From positions 62,001-126,000 of the forward strand of contig JAUIFE010000020.1 of the NCBI GenBank assembly GCA_030429565.1: a DNA stretch of 64,000 nucleotides. Reading direction: 5' to 3'. The translations under genes and the position numbers were made by a program. The stretch is from Holophagae bacterium. GTDB taxonomy: Bacteria; Acidobacteriota; Holophagae; Acanthopleuribacterales; Acanthopleuribacteraceae. The notes beneath the pieces are model-generated. The model had not been told where the DNA came from. It saw only the letters and a program-made list of their open reading frames with translations, and did no database searches. Positions 15,990 through 24,964 of the stretch are shown piece by piece (positions within the stretch are counted from its first letter, which is position 1; every line of letters begins with the position of its first letter).

Positions 15990-18152
15990 TTAAGAGCGAA
16001 CAATTTCCTTGCGGCTCTTGCGGGCGGCACGGCGCATGCCACGCTGTTTGCGCGAAAGCAGATCGGCATAACGATCACTGCCTGCTTCCAACAACGCGGC
16101 GTCGGAGGACCATTTCATCGCCTGGAGTTCTTCGGCGATTTCGAGAATCTTGGGGCCTTCCAGCAGGAACACCACCGGCAAATCCACCTCGAGATACGTC
16201 TCAATCAGGTTGGCGATTTCGGTGGCGGTCACCGAATCGACCCCGACGGAACTGAGCGTGGTGTGCGGGGTAATCTTGGCCTCAGCCATGCCCGGCTGCC
16301 CACGCAAAATCTCGGAAACCAGCCGCGTCAGCAATAAACGCCGCGCCGCCGGCTCGGTGGTTTCGTGTAAGTCGGTCACCAACTGACCACAAAGCACCTC
16401 GTCGTGGCCGGTGGTTTTGCACGATAGCAAATCTTCGCCGAGCACATCCAGGCCACCATCCAAAAACAATTGACGACAAGTGCTGCGGCGAATTTTGCCA
16501 CTCGAAGTTTTAGCAATGCTGCCCTGCTTGATCAACACGACGCCGTGGGCACGCACCTCAAAGGCCTCGGTTATCGTGCGGCGCACCGCCTCGACGACCT
16601 CCGGATACTGCTCCGGTTTACACTTGCGTTGAATCTCTTGGACCAGGACCAACTGCTCTTCCCCGTCAACGTCGACGGAGAAAGCGGCGGCGGCGCCCGG
16701 CCGGATAAAATCATGGCAGGTTTCCACAGCGCGTTCGATATCGTGCGGGTAGTAATTACGACCACGAATAATAATGAGATCCTTGAGACGACCGGTCACG
16801 AACAGCTCGCCGTCCTGGAAAAAACCCAAGTCACCGGTGCGCAAGAATCGCGCATCGGGGTGGGCGTCAAGCCGGGCATGGAACAAGGCTTCGGTCAGCT
16901 CGGGCCGGTTGAAATAACCCTGGGCGATGCTCTGGCCCGAAGCCCAAATTTCGCCAATGCGACCAGGCGCACAAATGTGTTGCGACTCGGGATCAACGAT
17001 TTCAACAATGTGGTCGGAGACGGGAGCACCACAACCGACCAAGGCACGCGAACCTTCGGGATCCTCGTTGGGTACAGCCTGGTGTTCTTCCAGCTTGCCC
17101 TCGTCGAAACGACGGATGACGTGTGCTTCACGGTGGTGACCGCCGGTCAGAATCAGCGTGGTTTCAGCCATACCGTAACAGGGATAAAGCGCCTCAGAGC
17201 GCAGGTTACAGGCACCAAAGGTCTCAACAAAACGGTCGAGTGTGTGGGGGGCAATTGGTTCCGCCCCGTTAAAGGCCAGCTCCCACGAAGACAAGTCCAA
17301 CTCGGCCAAATCCTTTTCGGTGACCTTCTGCAGACAAAGCTCGTAGGCGAAGTTGGGGCCGCCGCTTGAGGTCGCGCGGTACTTGCTGATGGCGCGTAGC
17401 CAACGCATCGGCCGTCGCAAAAAGTTAAACGGCGCCATCATAACAACGCGAATCCCGCTGTAATAGGGTTGTAAAATGCCGCCAATCAAACCCATGTCGT
17501 GGTACGGCGGCAGCCAAATCACCCCGACGGTGCCGGCGTGAACGCCAAAACTGCGGCTGATTTGTTTCGAGTTATCTAAAATGTTGGCGTGGTTCAACAT
17601 CACGCCCTTGGGCTTGCCGGTACTCCCCGAGGTGTATTGCAAAATGGCAATGTCTTCAGGTTTGACGTGTGGCTCGCTCCAATCATAGGCCCAATCACTG
17701 GACACTTGATCGGTCGGAATAAAATGCGGGCCCTGGCCATGCTCGTCCTCAAACAAGGAGGCGGCCATGCCGTGAATATCGGTATTACACAAAACGACAT
17801 TCACATTGGCGTCTTCGATAATGGAAAGCAAACGCGGAATGTTTTTCTGAAGCGACGCGCGATTGGGCGGGTAGGCCGGCACCGCAACAACACCCGCATA
17901 CAAACAACCATAAAGCGCGGTAATGTAAGGCAGGCCGGGCGGAAACAACAAAAGCGCGCGGTCACCTGGCTCGGCAACCGACTGTAATTTGGCGGCAATG
18001 GCCCGTGCTTCAATGTCCAATTCGTGATTGGTCAGGGTTAGCTCTTTGCTATCCCCGTCTTCAAGGAAGGTGTAAGTCACATGATCGGGCCGATCCTGGG
18101 CACGCCATCGCAATAACTCCAGAAAGGTAGAAACGGTAGAGAGGCTGGTCAT
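15990..18152 (-). CDS. Fatty acyl-AMP ligase fused to an acyl carrier protein domain
   Basis: A 720-residue fusion. The adenylation part (about 1-580) has YTSGSTGKPKG at 173-183, NGAEPI, YGMAET, RTGDLGFF, the hinge GRLKDLIIIRGRNYYPHDIE and KTSSGKIRR with the catalytic lysine. The stretch FNFLRRPMRWLRAISKYRAT followed by SGGPNFAYELC is characteristic of fatty acyl-AMP ligases (FAAL), which make acyl-adenylates and load them on carrier proteins rather than on CoA. The C-terminal carrier domain (about 600-690) has VGVDSVTATEIANL with Ser640 as the expected phosphopantetheine site. The last about 30 residues are basic. The start is uncertain: I prefer ATG 18152, with a partial SD (AAAGAGTG) about 10 bases upstream; GTG 18164 would add four residues. 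With the downstream KS-AT-like protein it forms a two-gene locus likely to activate and modify a fatty acid. Confidence 0.93.
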   Translation of the reverse strand: MTSLSTVSTFLELLRWRAQDRPDHVTYTFLEDGDSKELTLTNHELDIEARAIAAKLQSVAEPGDRALLLFPPGLPYITALYGCLYAGVVAVPAYPPNRASLQKNIPRLLSIIEDANVNVVLCNTDIHGMAASLFEDEHGQGPHFIPTDQVSSDWAYDWSEPHVKPEDIAILQYTSGSTGKPKGVMLNHANILDNSKQISRSFGVHAGTVGVIWLPPYHDMGLIGGILQPYYSGIRVVMMAPFNFLRRPMRWLRAISKYRATSSGGPNFAYELCLQKVTEKDLAELDLSSWELAFNGAEPIAPHTLDRFVETFGACNLRSEALYPCYGMAETTLILTGGHHREAHVIRRFDEGKLEEHQAVPNEDPEGSRALVGCGAPVSDHIVEIVDPESQHICAPGRIGEIWASGQSIAQGYFNRPELTEALFHARLDAHPDARFLRTGDLGFFQDGELFVTGRLKDLIIIRGRNYYPHDIERAVETCHDFIRPGAAAAFSVDVDGEEQLVLVQEIQRKCKPEQYPEVVEAVRRTITEAFEVRAHGVVLIKQGSIAKTSSGKIRRSTCRQLFLDGGLDVLGEDLLSCKTTGHDEVLCGQLVTDLHETTEPAARRLLLTRLVSEILRGQPGMAEAKITPHTTLSSVGVDSVTATEIANLIETYLEVDLPVVFLLEGPKILEIAEELQAMKWSSDAALLEAGSDRYADLLSRKQRGMRRAARKSRKEIVRS

Positions 18153-18364
18153 AAGGTTGTTCACTCTTTTTGGGATTTGAACGTTAGTTTTTCAACCCAT
18201 AACGAGCAACGACGGCGCTGGAGAAAGCGGGTCGGCCAAACCGATCCTAGGAGCATCACCGTGCATAACTTGCGGTCCTCAAAAGGAAAACCGGGTGTCA
18301 TTCGCCCGGTGCCGAGAAGCCGCCAAGGGCGCCGCTCCCAACACAACACATTGCTAAAGTCACT

Positions 18365-18398
18365 CGATTTGAGAAAGTTAGAACACTAGATCAAATCG
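18365..18398. promoter_or_regulatory. Inverted repeat, possible operator
   Basis: CGATTTGA at 18365-18372 and its exact complement TCAAATCG at 18391-18398, 18 bases apart. The centre-to-centre distance of 26 bases is larger than one helical turn multiple would ideally give. It lies about 215 bases upstream of the FAAL start. A regulator site is possible; no protein can be named. Confidence 0.3.
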
Positions 18399-18588
18399 TT
18401 GTCACGAGAGGATTTGTCCCCCTCCAACACGTTTCAACGAAATTTCTAGGGTTCAGGTTTAAGCATGGACCCCAAGTCCTTACCACGCTTTAGCACACGT
18501 ATGCGATGCTAAGCCCTTTGTGTTGCACAACCAATAAGGTAGTGTGAATAAGTGATCAAGCACTCAAGAAGGGCACAGTATAGCGAAT

Positions 18589-18627
18589 TTTCGCGGAGTT
18601 TCCAAGGATAACTTAGACTCCGCGAAA
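18589..18627. promoter_or_regulatory. 11-bp perfect inverted repeat in divergent intergenic region
   Basis: TTTCGCGGAGT at 18589-18599 and ACTCCGCGAAA at 18617-18627 are exact complements with a 17-base spacer. There is no following T run, so it is not a standard terminator. It could be an operator or an RNA hairpin in the long leader of either flanking transcription unit. Confidence 0.35.
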
Positions 18628-19169
18628 CCCTTAGCGCCATGCGAAAAATCACGCACCTCACGTTTTAACAAAAATTTAACAACACCCTCATACAGGTAAC
18701 TCAGGCATCTTAACAAAATAGCCCCGACCGTCTTATTTCACACCCTTCTCGTCAGCGAAACGCACTCAGTTTTCACGCGACCACCTCCCCCCACCCATCA
18801 TTTCGCTTGGTTACCGATTCCGCGCGGTGGTACAGTGATTCCTGACACGCTCCACTTTATGCGCCGCTCTGGTCCTGCTCTCGCCGGGGTTCTCGTTCTC
18901 ACTGCTTTTTTCCGCCGTGAATCAACCCGTCCCTTTTGCAGCCGACCCACCCCCCGTCGGCGACGGGGTTTTGGTGAAGAACGGTCTTCCAGGAACAACC
19001 GGCGTTTTGATATTACCCGCCGCGTTCAGCCCGGACCCAAAGTGTCCGCGTGTTGTTTTATAGATGTACCTTCGACAGCTCAGCCCTGTCCCCGCGACCG
19101 CCCAATCGGTTTCGGTCGTCTTTTGCGCTCGCCCGTACGGCGACCATCTCCGCTATAAAAGGATCCTCG

Positions 19170-20645
19170 ATGGAAGAACAACAACCAGTCGACCCGACAC
19201 CCGTCCAATCACCCCAACTCGCAATTGCCCTGGCCCCGGTGGCCGCGCTGATCCTCATGCTTTACGCCTCGGTCCAACTCTACGGCAGCGACTCCAGCTA
19301 CGGTCCCAACCAAATCGCGCTCATTCTCTGCGCGGCGCTGACCACCGTGCTCGGCCTCAACAACGGTCTCAAGTGGAAAACCATGGAGAAAGCCATGGTC
19401 GACGGCATCTCGCTCTCGATGGGCGCCCTGTTCATCCTGCTCGTGGTGGGCTCGCTCATCGGCACCTGGATCATGGCCGGCATTGTCCCCACCATGATTT
19501 ACTACGGTCTGCTGATTATGCACCCCGCTTTCTTTTACGTAGCGTCCTGCATCATCTGTGCACTCGTCGCCTTGGGAACCGGCAGCTCTTGGACCACCGC
19601 CAGCACCATCGGGATTGCCTTAATCGGTGTCGCCACCGCCATGGAACTCAACATGGGCATGACCGCCGGCGCGATTATTTCCGGCGCCTACTTCGGCGAT
19701 AAACTGTCTCCGCTGTCCGACACCACCAACTTAGCTCCCGCCATGGCCGGCACCGACCTGTTTACCCACATCGGCCACATGCTCTGGACCACCGTGCCCA
19801 GTATGGTCATCGCCTGTACCCTGTTTCTCGTGCTCGGTTTAATCAATCAGCCGGATGCGGGCCAAGCCGACTTAACGACCTACCTCAATCTACTCAACAC
19901 CCACTTCAACATTTCTCCGCTCATGCTGGTGCCGCCGCTGATCGTCCTGGGTATGGTCATGAAAAAAGTACCCGCCTTCCCCGCCCTACTCATCGGCGCG
20001 TTGATCGGCGGCGTTTGGGCGATGATGTTCCAAACGCAAACGGTCGTGACCTTCGTCAACGACAGCAGCCTCAGCACACCGGCGGCCCTACTCAAAGGCG
20101 TTTGGACCGCGTTGCACGGCGGCTTTAGCATTACCACCGACAACAGCAATTTCAACAGCCTGCTCTCCCGCGGCGGCATGAGCAGCATGCTCAACACAGT
20201 GTGGCTGATTATCTCGGCCATGATGTTTGGTGCCGCCATGGAGAAAACAGGATCCCTCGAAGTCATCGCCAACCGCATCCTCAACCTAGCTCAATCAACC
20301 GGGTCTTTGGTCCTGGCCACCTTGGCAACCAGCTTTGGCATGAATTTCGTCGCCTCCGACCAATACATCGCCATCGTCATTCCCGGCCGTATGTTCCGCG
20401 CCGAATTCGAGCGACGCGGTTTGGCTCCCCAAAACCTGTCGCGCTGTTTGGAAGATTCCGGCACCTTAACCTCGGTGCTGGTACCTTGGAACACCTGCGG
20501 CGGCTACATGGCCTCGACCCTTGGCGTCGCCACCGGCACCTATTGGATGTTCTGTTTCTTCAACCTGCTGAACCCGCTCATTTCAGCCTTTTACGGCTTC
20601 ACCGGGTTCAGCATGGTCAAAATGGATAACACCAAGGACTCATAA
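19170..20645 (+). CDS. nhaC: Na+/H+ antiporter NhaC
   Basis: A 491-residue polytopic inner-membrane protein of the NhaC family, exchanging cytoplasmic sodium for protons. About 11-12 hydrophobic segments are visible, starting near residue 18. The family signature region SGAYFGDKLSPLSDTTNLAP is present, together with LGTGSSWTTASTIGIAL in the first half and the related LEDSGTLTSVLVPWNTCGGY in the second half, the pseudo-symmetric repeat of this fold. ATG 19170 has AAAAGGAT about 6 bases upstream; longer upstream extension lacks an SD and has no family similarity. It is monocistronic, with a terminator right after it. A second, more distant NhaC-family gene is at 45935-47347. Two sodium exporters suggest a saline habitat. 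Confidence 0.95.
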   Translation: MEEQQPVDPTPVQSPQLAIALAPVAALILMLYASVQLYGSDSSYGPNQIALILCAALTTVLGLNNGLKWKTMEKAMVDGISLSMGALFILLVVGSLIGTWIMAGIVPTMIYYGLLIMHPAFFYVASCIICALVALGTGSSWTTASTIGIALIGVATAMELNMGMTAGAIISGAYFGDKLSPLSDTTNLAPAMAGTDLFTHIGHMLWTTVPSMVIACTLFLVLGLINQPDAGQADLTTYLNLLNTHFNISPLMLVPPLIVLGMVMKKVPAFPALLIGALIGGVWAMMFQTQTVVTFVNDSSLSTPAALLKGVWTALHGGFSITTDNSNFNSLLSRGGMSSMLNTVWLIISAMMFGAAMEKTGSLEVIANRILNLAQSTGSLVLATLATSFGMNFVASDQYIAIVIPGRMFRAEFERRGLAPQNLSRCLEDSGTLTSVLVPWNTCGGYMASTLGVATGTYWMFCFFNLLNPLISAFYGFTGFSMVKMDNTKDS

Positions 20646-20659
20646 GACACCTAAAACGA

Positions 20660-20698
20660 AAAAAGGCCGGCACTGGGCATCACCCGGCCGGCCTTTTT
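20660..20698. terminator. Bidirectional intrinsic terminator between nhaC and the decarboxylase operon
   Basis: AAAAAGGCCGG at 20660-20670 pairs with CCGGCCTTTTT at 20688-20698, with a 17-base loop. A run on the left and T run on the right make it work in both directions, for the convergent nhaC and decarboxylase genes. Confidence 0.92.
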
Positions 20699-20720
20699 TA
20701 TTTGATCGTAACCCACGGCT

Positions 20721-22112
20721 TTAGTCGGGTTTTGCCATTGCCGCGTAACATTCGCCAACCAAGCGCCACAGGTTTTCTGCATGCTGCTGGGTTCCGTGGA
20801 TTTGCCCAAAGGCCACGCGAATCACGTAGCGACCCCGCAAGACGGTATGCGACAGATAAGCTTGCCCGCTGTCATTGATCGCCTTCAACAAGGCCTGAGA
20901 CAAAGCGTCGCTGTCGCAGTGAAAACACACGGTGTTGAGTTTGGGTTCAGTGAGTAACTGGAAACGCGGGTCCTGCTTGACTTGGGCGGCAAACCATTGG
21001 GTCATGGCCAAATGGGTGCGAATTTTTTCTTGCAAACCGGCCACGCCGAAACAACGGATGACGTACCACAGTTTCAAGGCTCGGAAACGACGCCCCAACT
21101 GAATGCCCCAGTCGCGAAAGTTCTCAACAACGGCGTCTTGGCCGGCTTTGAGGTATTCGGGATTAATCGCCAACGCTTTTTTGAGGGCATTGGGATCCTT
21201 CACCATCAGCACCGAGCAATCAAAGTTGGTGAACATCCATTTATGCGGGTTAAAGCAAAAGGAATCGGCGCGCTCCGTACCGTCGAGGATCCAGCGTTGT
21301 TCGGGCAAAATCGCGGCGGCACCGGCCAAAGCGGCGTCGACGTGATGCCACAAACCGTGTTTTTCACACAAATCGGCAATGGCGTGTAGCGGATCGATGG
21401 CGGTTGAGGAAGTCGTACCAACCGTCGACATGACAAACACCGGGCGAAAACCTTGGGCGATGTCTTGTTCGATCATCTCAGCTAAAGCTTCGGCGTTCAT
21501 GGCGAAATCGTCTGTTTCGCCCGGCACCAGCCGCAGGTAACGCTCGCCGAAACCCGCCATCCACACGGCTTTCTGCATCGAGGAATGCGCGTGCTCACTG
21601 GCGTAAACCGTCATCGGCTGTTGTCCGTAAAACCCTTCCTGGTTGACATCGGCGGCCTGCTCGCGCGCCGCCAACATGGCGCAAAAAGTCGCCGAGGAAG
21701 CCGTGTCTTGAATACAACCTTTCCAAGGCAAACCCAACATCTCACCGAGCCAGTCGATCATGCGCATTTCCAGCTCGGTGGCCGCCGGCGAGGTCACCCA
21801 ACTCATGGCGTTCACACCCAAGCCGGCCGAGAGCAAATCACCCAAAATCCCGGGTCCGCTGTGGTTGGCGGGAAAATAAGCGAAAAACCGAGGATCGTTC
21901 CAATGGGTGGTGTGCGGCAGGATCAGCGATTCAAAATCGGCAAATACCTGCTCGGGCGGCTCGGCTTCTTGGGGCGGATGGGCCGGCAATTGTGCCAGCA
22001 CCTCGCCCGGCGTGGTTTTGGGAAAAACCGCGCCCTCGTAGCCGTTTTCCATGTACTCAGTAATCCAATCGATGATGTCTTTGCCGTGGCGGCGAAAGTG
22101 TTCGTGCTGCAA
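20721..22112 (-). CDS. PLP-dependent decarboxylase, aromatic-L-amino-acid decarboxylase-like
   Basis: A 463-residue group II PLP decarboxylase. Key sites: HVDAALAG with Asp259 for the pyridine nitrogen, FNPHKWMFTNFDCS with Lys291 as the Schiff-base lysine, SEHAHSSMQKA with His176 stacking on the cofactor, and TVGTTSSTAIDPL. The N-terminal DIIDWITEY and FFAYFPANHSGPGILGDLL segments are typical of aromatic amino acid decarboxylases (DOPA/tryptophan/tyrosine type), and the length is normal. The substrate is not certain: related enzymes include aldehyde synthases and glutamate/aspartate decarboxylases, but the sequence is nearest the aromatic group. The start is TTG 22112, with GGGGAG just upstream. 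It begins 15 bases after the aldolase/dehydrogenase gene and must be cotranscribed with it. Confidence 0.92.
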   Translation of the reverse strand: MQHEHFRRHGKDIIDWITEYMENGYEGAVFPKTTPGEVLAQLPAHPPQEAEPPEQVFADFESLILPHTTHWNDPRFFAYFPANHSGPGILGDLLSAGLGVNAMSWVTSPAATELEMRMIDWLGEMLGLPWKGCIQDTASSATFCAMLAAREQAADVNQEGFYGQQPMTVYASEHAHSSMQKAVWMAGFGERYLRLVPGETDDFAMNAEALAEMIEQDIAQGFRPVFVMSTVGTTSSTAIDPLHAIADLCEKHGLWHHVDAALAGAAAILPEQRWILDGTERADSFCFNPHKWMFTNFDCSVLMVKDPNALKKALAINPEYLKAGQDAVVENFRDWGIQLGRRFRALKLWYVIRCFGVAGLQEKIRTHLAMTQWFAAQVKQDPRFQLLTEPKLNTVCFHCDSDALSQALLKAINDSGQAYLSHTVLRGRYVIRVAFGQIHGTQQHAENLWRLVGECYAAMAKPD

Positions 22113-22127
22113 AAAGCTCCCCTTTCT

Positions 22128-24188
22128 CTAGCGCGGTGAAGCGGCGACGTTGCCGCCGTCGACGGTAAAAACGGTCGCTGTACTTTTTTCCGCGGTATAC
22201 AGGTACAAAAAGGCATCGGCCACATCCCCGGCGTAAACCTCGGCCGCCAGCATATTGGCGCGGAAGTAGTCGTCCGGGGCCAGCCCACGTTTGGCGGCGC
22301 GTTCCGCCACCAGCTTTTCGTCAAACAAGGCGGTGCGGATGCGGTCGGCGTTGATCGCCATGGCGCGAACACCCGCGTCGGCAAACTCAACCGCGTACTG
22401 TTTCATCAAGGCGATCAGGGCCGCCTTGGCCACGCTGTAAGCGCCAAAACCGGAGCCAGGGTTGAATGCGCTTTTGGAAGCGTTAAACAACAAACAACCA
22501 CCGCAACCTTGACGCCGCATCAACGGCGCCGCTTCGGCGGCCAAGTACTGGTGCGAGAGTAAATTAATCTCAAGGCTAGCCTTAAGCGCCGCCGTTGTCT
22601 CGGCAATCGGCCCGGTAAAAGCCATGCCCGCATTGGAAACAACGCCGTCCAAGCCGCCAAACAGGGTCACCGCGTGACCGACCAGACGCGTCACGTGGGC
22701 CGGATCGGTGATATCGCCGGCAAAAGCGGTCAAACCCACCTTGAATTTTTTGCTTATCTCCCGGCGCGCGCGCAGCAATCCTTCCTCATCGCGATCAGCC
22801 AGCACCAGGTTGGCACCCTCATCGGCAAATCGCTCGGCACAGGCGCGACCGATCCCACTGGCTGCGCCGGTTACCAACACGACATGGCCGGCCAGCGCGG
22901 GCAACTTCTTTTTGCCCAGCTTGGCTTGCTCCAACGACCAATATTCCATGTCAAAGATGTGGTCGTCACTCAGCGGCTGATAACGGCCGAAGGTTTCAGC
23001 CGCGCGTTGTACTACCAAGGTTTGTTGCCATAGGTCGGCGGCGACAGCCGCCGCCGCACGGGTTTTTCCGGCGCTCACCAAACCCAGGCCCGGTATCAAA
23101 AACACAACCGGTAATGGATTGAGTTTTACTTTGGCCGTTTGCTTGGCTGTCTGTTGGGTTTCAAAGTAGGTGTCGTAGGCGGCGACGTAATCGGCAATCG
23201 CCTGCTCAAAATAGCCTGCTAAGACATCGGCTTCGGCCGGCGGGCGTAAAATCAGCGGCTTTTGTTTGGTACGAATGACGTGGTCCGGTGTAATCGGCCC
23301 GCGACATGCCAAATCATCCAAATCCTCGCGTTCCAAAAAGTCGAGAATTTCCTGGTTGCGCCGCAGCACTAAAATTTGCCGGCCGATATTGGCAGGTGCA
23401 TTGATGAGGGCCGAACGCAAACCGTTTAACCACAGTTGTTGCTCGGCAGGCGCGACGGTGCCCAGAACCGACGGCGCCGGCGCGTCGACGCGAACCCCTG
23501 GCACCTCGAGCAACGCTTTTTGCGCCAAAGCGGTTTTTTCGATCATGCGCTCGTAAGCGATTTGGGCTGTATCGCCAAAAGTGAAAATGCCGTGGTTGAT
23601 CAAAATCAAACCCTCGACCGCAGGATTCTCTTCATAGACTTCGGCCGCTTTTTTGGCGAGGTCAAATCCCGGCATGATATAGGGCACGATGCCCATGCGG
23701 TCACCGTAAACCCGTCGGCAAATTAATTCGGCATCGGGCTGATTGGCCAGCGCCAAAACCCAGTTCGCATGGGTGTGGTCAATAAACTTATGGGGTAAAA
23801 AGGCGTGGAGTAAGGTCTCGACCGAAGGGTTGGGCGCGCTAGCGTCCATGAGACAACGGCGCACGGCATTAACCATGGCCTCATCACTCAAACTAACGCA
23901 GTCACGCAGATCCAACAGCGGTTGCAGCGCCACAGCGGGCAGGCCGGCGGGTTCAATGCCGCCAAGATCCCAGCCACTGCCTTTGACACGGAGCACCGGC
24001 ACCTCGCGGTCGAGCTCATCGCGCGCCACAGTTTTAACACTGGTATTGCCGCCACCGTGAAGCACCAAACCGGGATCACCACCAAGCAAACGACTGGTAT
24101 AGACACGCTCGGCTAAATCGACGCCGAAAGCGGAAAAATCGGCACGAAAGCGCGCCGCTTCATCATCACACCACGCACTACGAATCAT
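22128..24188 (-). CDS. Bifunctional class II aldolase / short-chain dehydrogenase
   Basis: A 686-residue fusion. The N-terminal half (about 20-390) is a class II aldolase/adducin domain: VLHGGGNTSVKT near 42-53, then HKFIDHTHANWVLAL with metal-binding histidines, and ILINHGIFTFGDT. The C-terminal half (about 430-686) is a short-chain dehydrogenase: VTGAASGIGRAC for NAD(P), VSNAGMAFTGP, and YSVAK with the catalytic Tyr and Lys. The same fusion is known from RhaD/YuxG-type proteins that cleave rhamnulose-1-phosphate and oxidise lactaldehyde. Here there is no rhamnose kinase, isomerase or transporter nearby, and the partner gene is an amino acid decarboxylase, so a different aldol substrate is plausible. 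ATG 24188 is preceded by GAGGTAAC. It is the first gene of a two-gene operon. Confidence 0.92.
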   Translation of the reverse strand: MIRSAWCDDEAARFRADFSAFGVDLAERVYTSRLLGGDPGLVLHGGGNTSVKTVARDELDREVPVLRVKGSGWDLGGIEPAGLPAVALQPLLDLRDCVSLSDEAMVNAVRRCLMDASAPNPSVETLLHAFLPHKFIDHTHANWVLALANQPDAELICRRVYGDRMGIVPYIMPGFDLAKKAAEVYEENPAVEGLILINHGIFTFGDTAQIAYERMIEKTALAQKALLEVPGVRVDAPAPSVLGTVAPAEQQLWLNGLRSALINAPANIGRQILVLRRNQEILDFLEREDLDDLACRGPITPDHVIRTKQKPLILRPPAEADVLAGYFEQAIADYVAAYDTYFETQQTAKQTAKVKLNPLPVVFLIPGLGLVSAGKTRAAAAVAADLWQQTLVVQRAAETFGRYQPLSDDHIFDMEYWSLEQAKLGKKKLPALAGHVVLVTGAASGIGRACAERFADEGANLVLADRDEEGLLRARREISKKFKVGLTAFAGDITDPAHVTRLVGHAVTLFGGLDGVVSNAGMAFTGPIAETTAALKASLEINLLSHQYLAAEAAPLMRRQGCGGCLLFNASKSAFNPGSGFGAYSVAKAALIALMKQYAVEFADAGVRAMAINADRIRTALFDEKLVAERAAKRGLAPDDYFRANMLAAEVYAGDVADAFLYLYTAEKSTATVFTVDGGNVAASPR

Positions 24189-24400
24189 TAAAGTTACCTC
24201 ATCTTTCGTCCCGATCGGGACGGCGTCGCCGCACAGGCGCCCGCACGTTGTGTCGCATAAAATCCTATCGGGCTAAGCTTAGCCCGAAGCTGCGGCCAGG
24301 TAAAGCAAGCGAAGGGCGTCAAACCGAGGGCAGGTATCTCTCTGAGCAGCGAGGCCCCATGTTCGACCTGATGGAGAAACGCCACCCCGTATCGCGGAAC

Positions 24401-24493
24401 GATTCTTGGCGGCGCCATCAGACAACCTGTTGGGCTGCAACGCGCAGTAACCTGAACTGAGCGATTTCATCCACCCGAATCGCTCAGTTCAGG
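24401..24493. repeat. Palindromic intergenic repeat, copy A
   Basis: Begins GATTCTTGGCGGCG (24401-24414, shared with copy D at 27190-27203) and ends in a perfect 16-bp inverted repeat: CCTGAACTGAGCGATT at 24451-24466 and its complement at 24478-24493, separated by 11 bases TCATCCACCCG. The right half recurs in copy C, and a variant in copies B and D. No T run follows. Confidence 0.85.
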
Positions 24494-24531
24494 AGTAAAA
24501 ATGCTCGATATACTTTTCAAGGACACCTGTG

Positions 24532-24598
24532 CTTTTTCCTACGCGTTTCGCACCAACCTATTGCATGGATGACATCCACCCGAATCGCACACTTTAGG
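24532..24598. repeat. Palindromic intergenic repeat, copy B (fragment)
   Basis: Shares with copy C the block CTTTTTCCTACGCGTTTCGC and the later GAT-ACATCCACCCGAATCGC block, ending CACTTTAGG like copy D. The left palindrome arm is missing, so it looks like a decayed or recombined copy. Confidence 0.65.
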
Positions 24599-24701
24599 TA
24601 GGAAGAAGCCCCATGGAAACACCGCCCCGACCACCGACACCGAGCTTGTTCGAAAAAAAAAAAATAGACTAACCAACACGAAAAGCCGTCACTGCAAAAC
24701 A

Positions 24702-24730
24702 TTGACAACCAAATCCATCAATGCTACCTT
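24702..24730 (+). promoter_or_regulatory. Sigma-70-type promoter candidate for the lipoprotein operon
   Basis: TTGACA at 24702-24707, a 17-base spacer, and TACCTT at 24725-24730 preceded by TGC (extended -10). It is the best promoter match upstream of the 24965 operon, about 235 bases before its start. The -10 hexamer is poor, so confidence is moderate. Repeat copy C would lie in the leader. Confidence 0.45.
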
Positions 24731-24799
24731 GCCCATACTCTCTATACTTAAATTTATTCAATACCAGATAACCTTTCTTTGTCGCATACTTAACTTTCA

Positions 24800-24910
24800 C
24801 CTAAACCATGCAATTCTTGGCTGCGAAACCATACAACGCTTGTTCTTTTCCCAACTCGTTTCGCTCCGATAATGTGCGCGATTTCATCCACTCGAATCGC
24901 TCAGTTCAGG
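24800..24910. repeat. Palindromic intergenic repeat, copy C
   Basis: Starts CCTAAACCATGCAATTCTTGG, where copy D has CCTAAATTGAGCGATTCTTGG; continues GCTGCGAAACC...CAACGCTTG (copy D: GGCGGCGAAATC...CAACGCTTG), has an extra internal block shared with copy B, and ends GCGATTTCATCCACTCGAAT then CGCTCAGTTCAGG, as in copy A. A small TTCAGGT/ACCTGAA hairpin overlaps its right end (24905-24924). Confidence 0.8.
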
Positions 24911-24964
24911 TTCAAGCACCTGAATGACACATCAAACACCTAAAATAATATTTCGAGGCTGCTC

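Larger units (their letters stand above)
18153..19169. other. Long divergent intergenic region between FAAL operon and nhaC
   Basis: About 1 kb, with an AT-richer centre (18360-18760), separating the minus-strand FAAL operon from plus-strand nhaC. I see no gene with a credible start and SD. Two inverted repeats are annotated separately. The AT-rich middle is the likely site of both promoters, but I could not identify a convincing -35/-10 pair. AAAAGGAT at 19157-19164 is the nhaC ribosome-binding site. Confidence 0.5.
24189..24964. other. Repeat-bearing intergenic region
   Basis: About 775 bases between divergent units. It holds three copies or fragments of a palindromic repeat family (annotated separately), a run of 12 A residues at about 24653-24664 and a promoter candidate at 24702-24730. 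Base composition is visibly more AT-rich than the flanking genes. I see no supportable gene. Confidence 0.6.
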
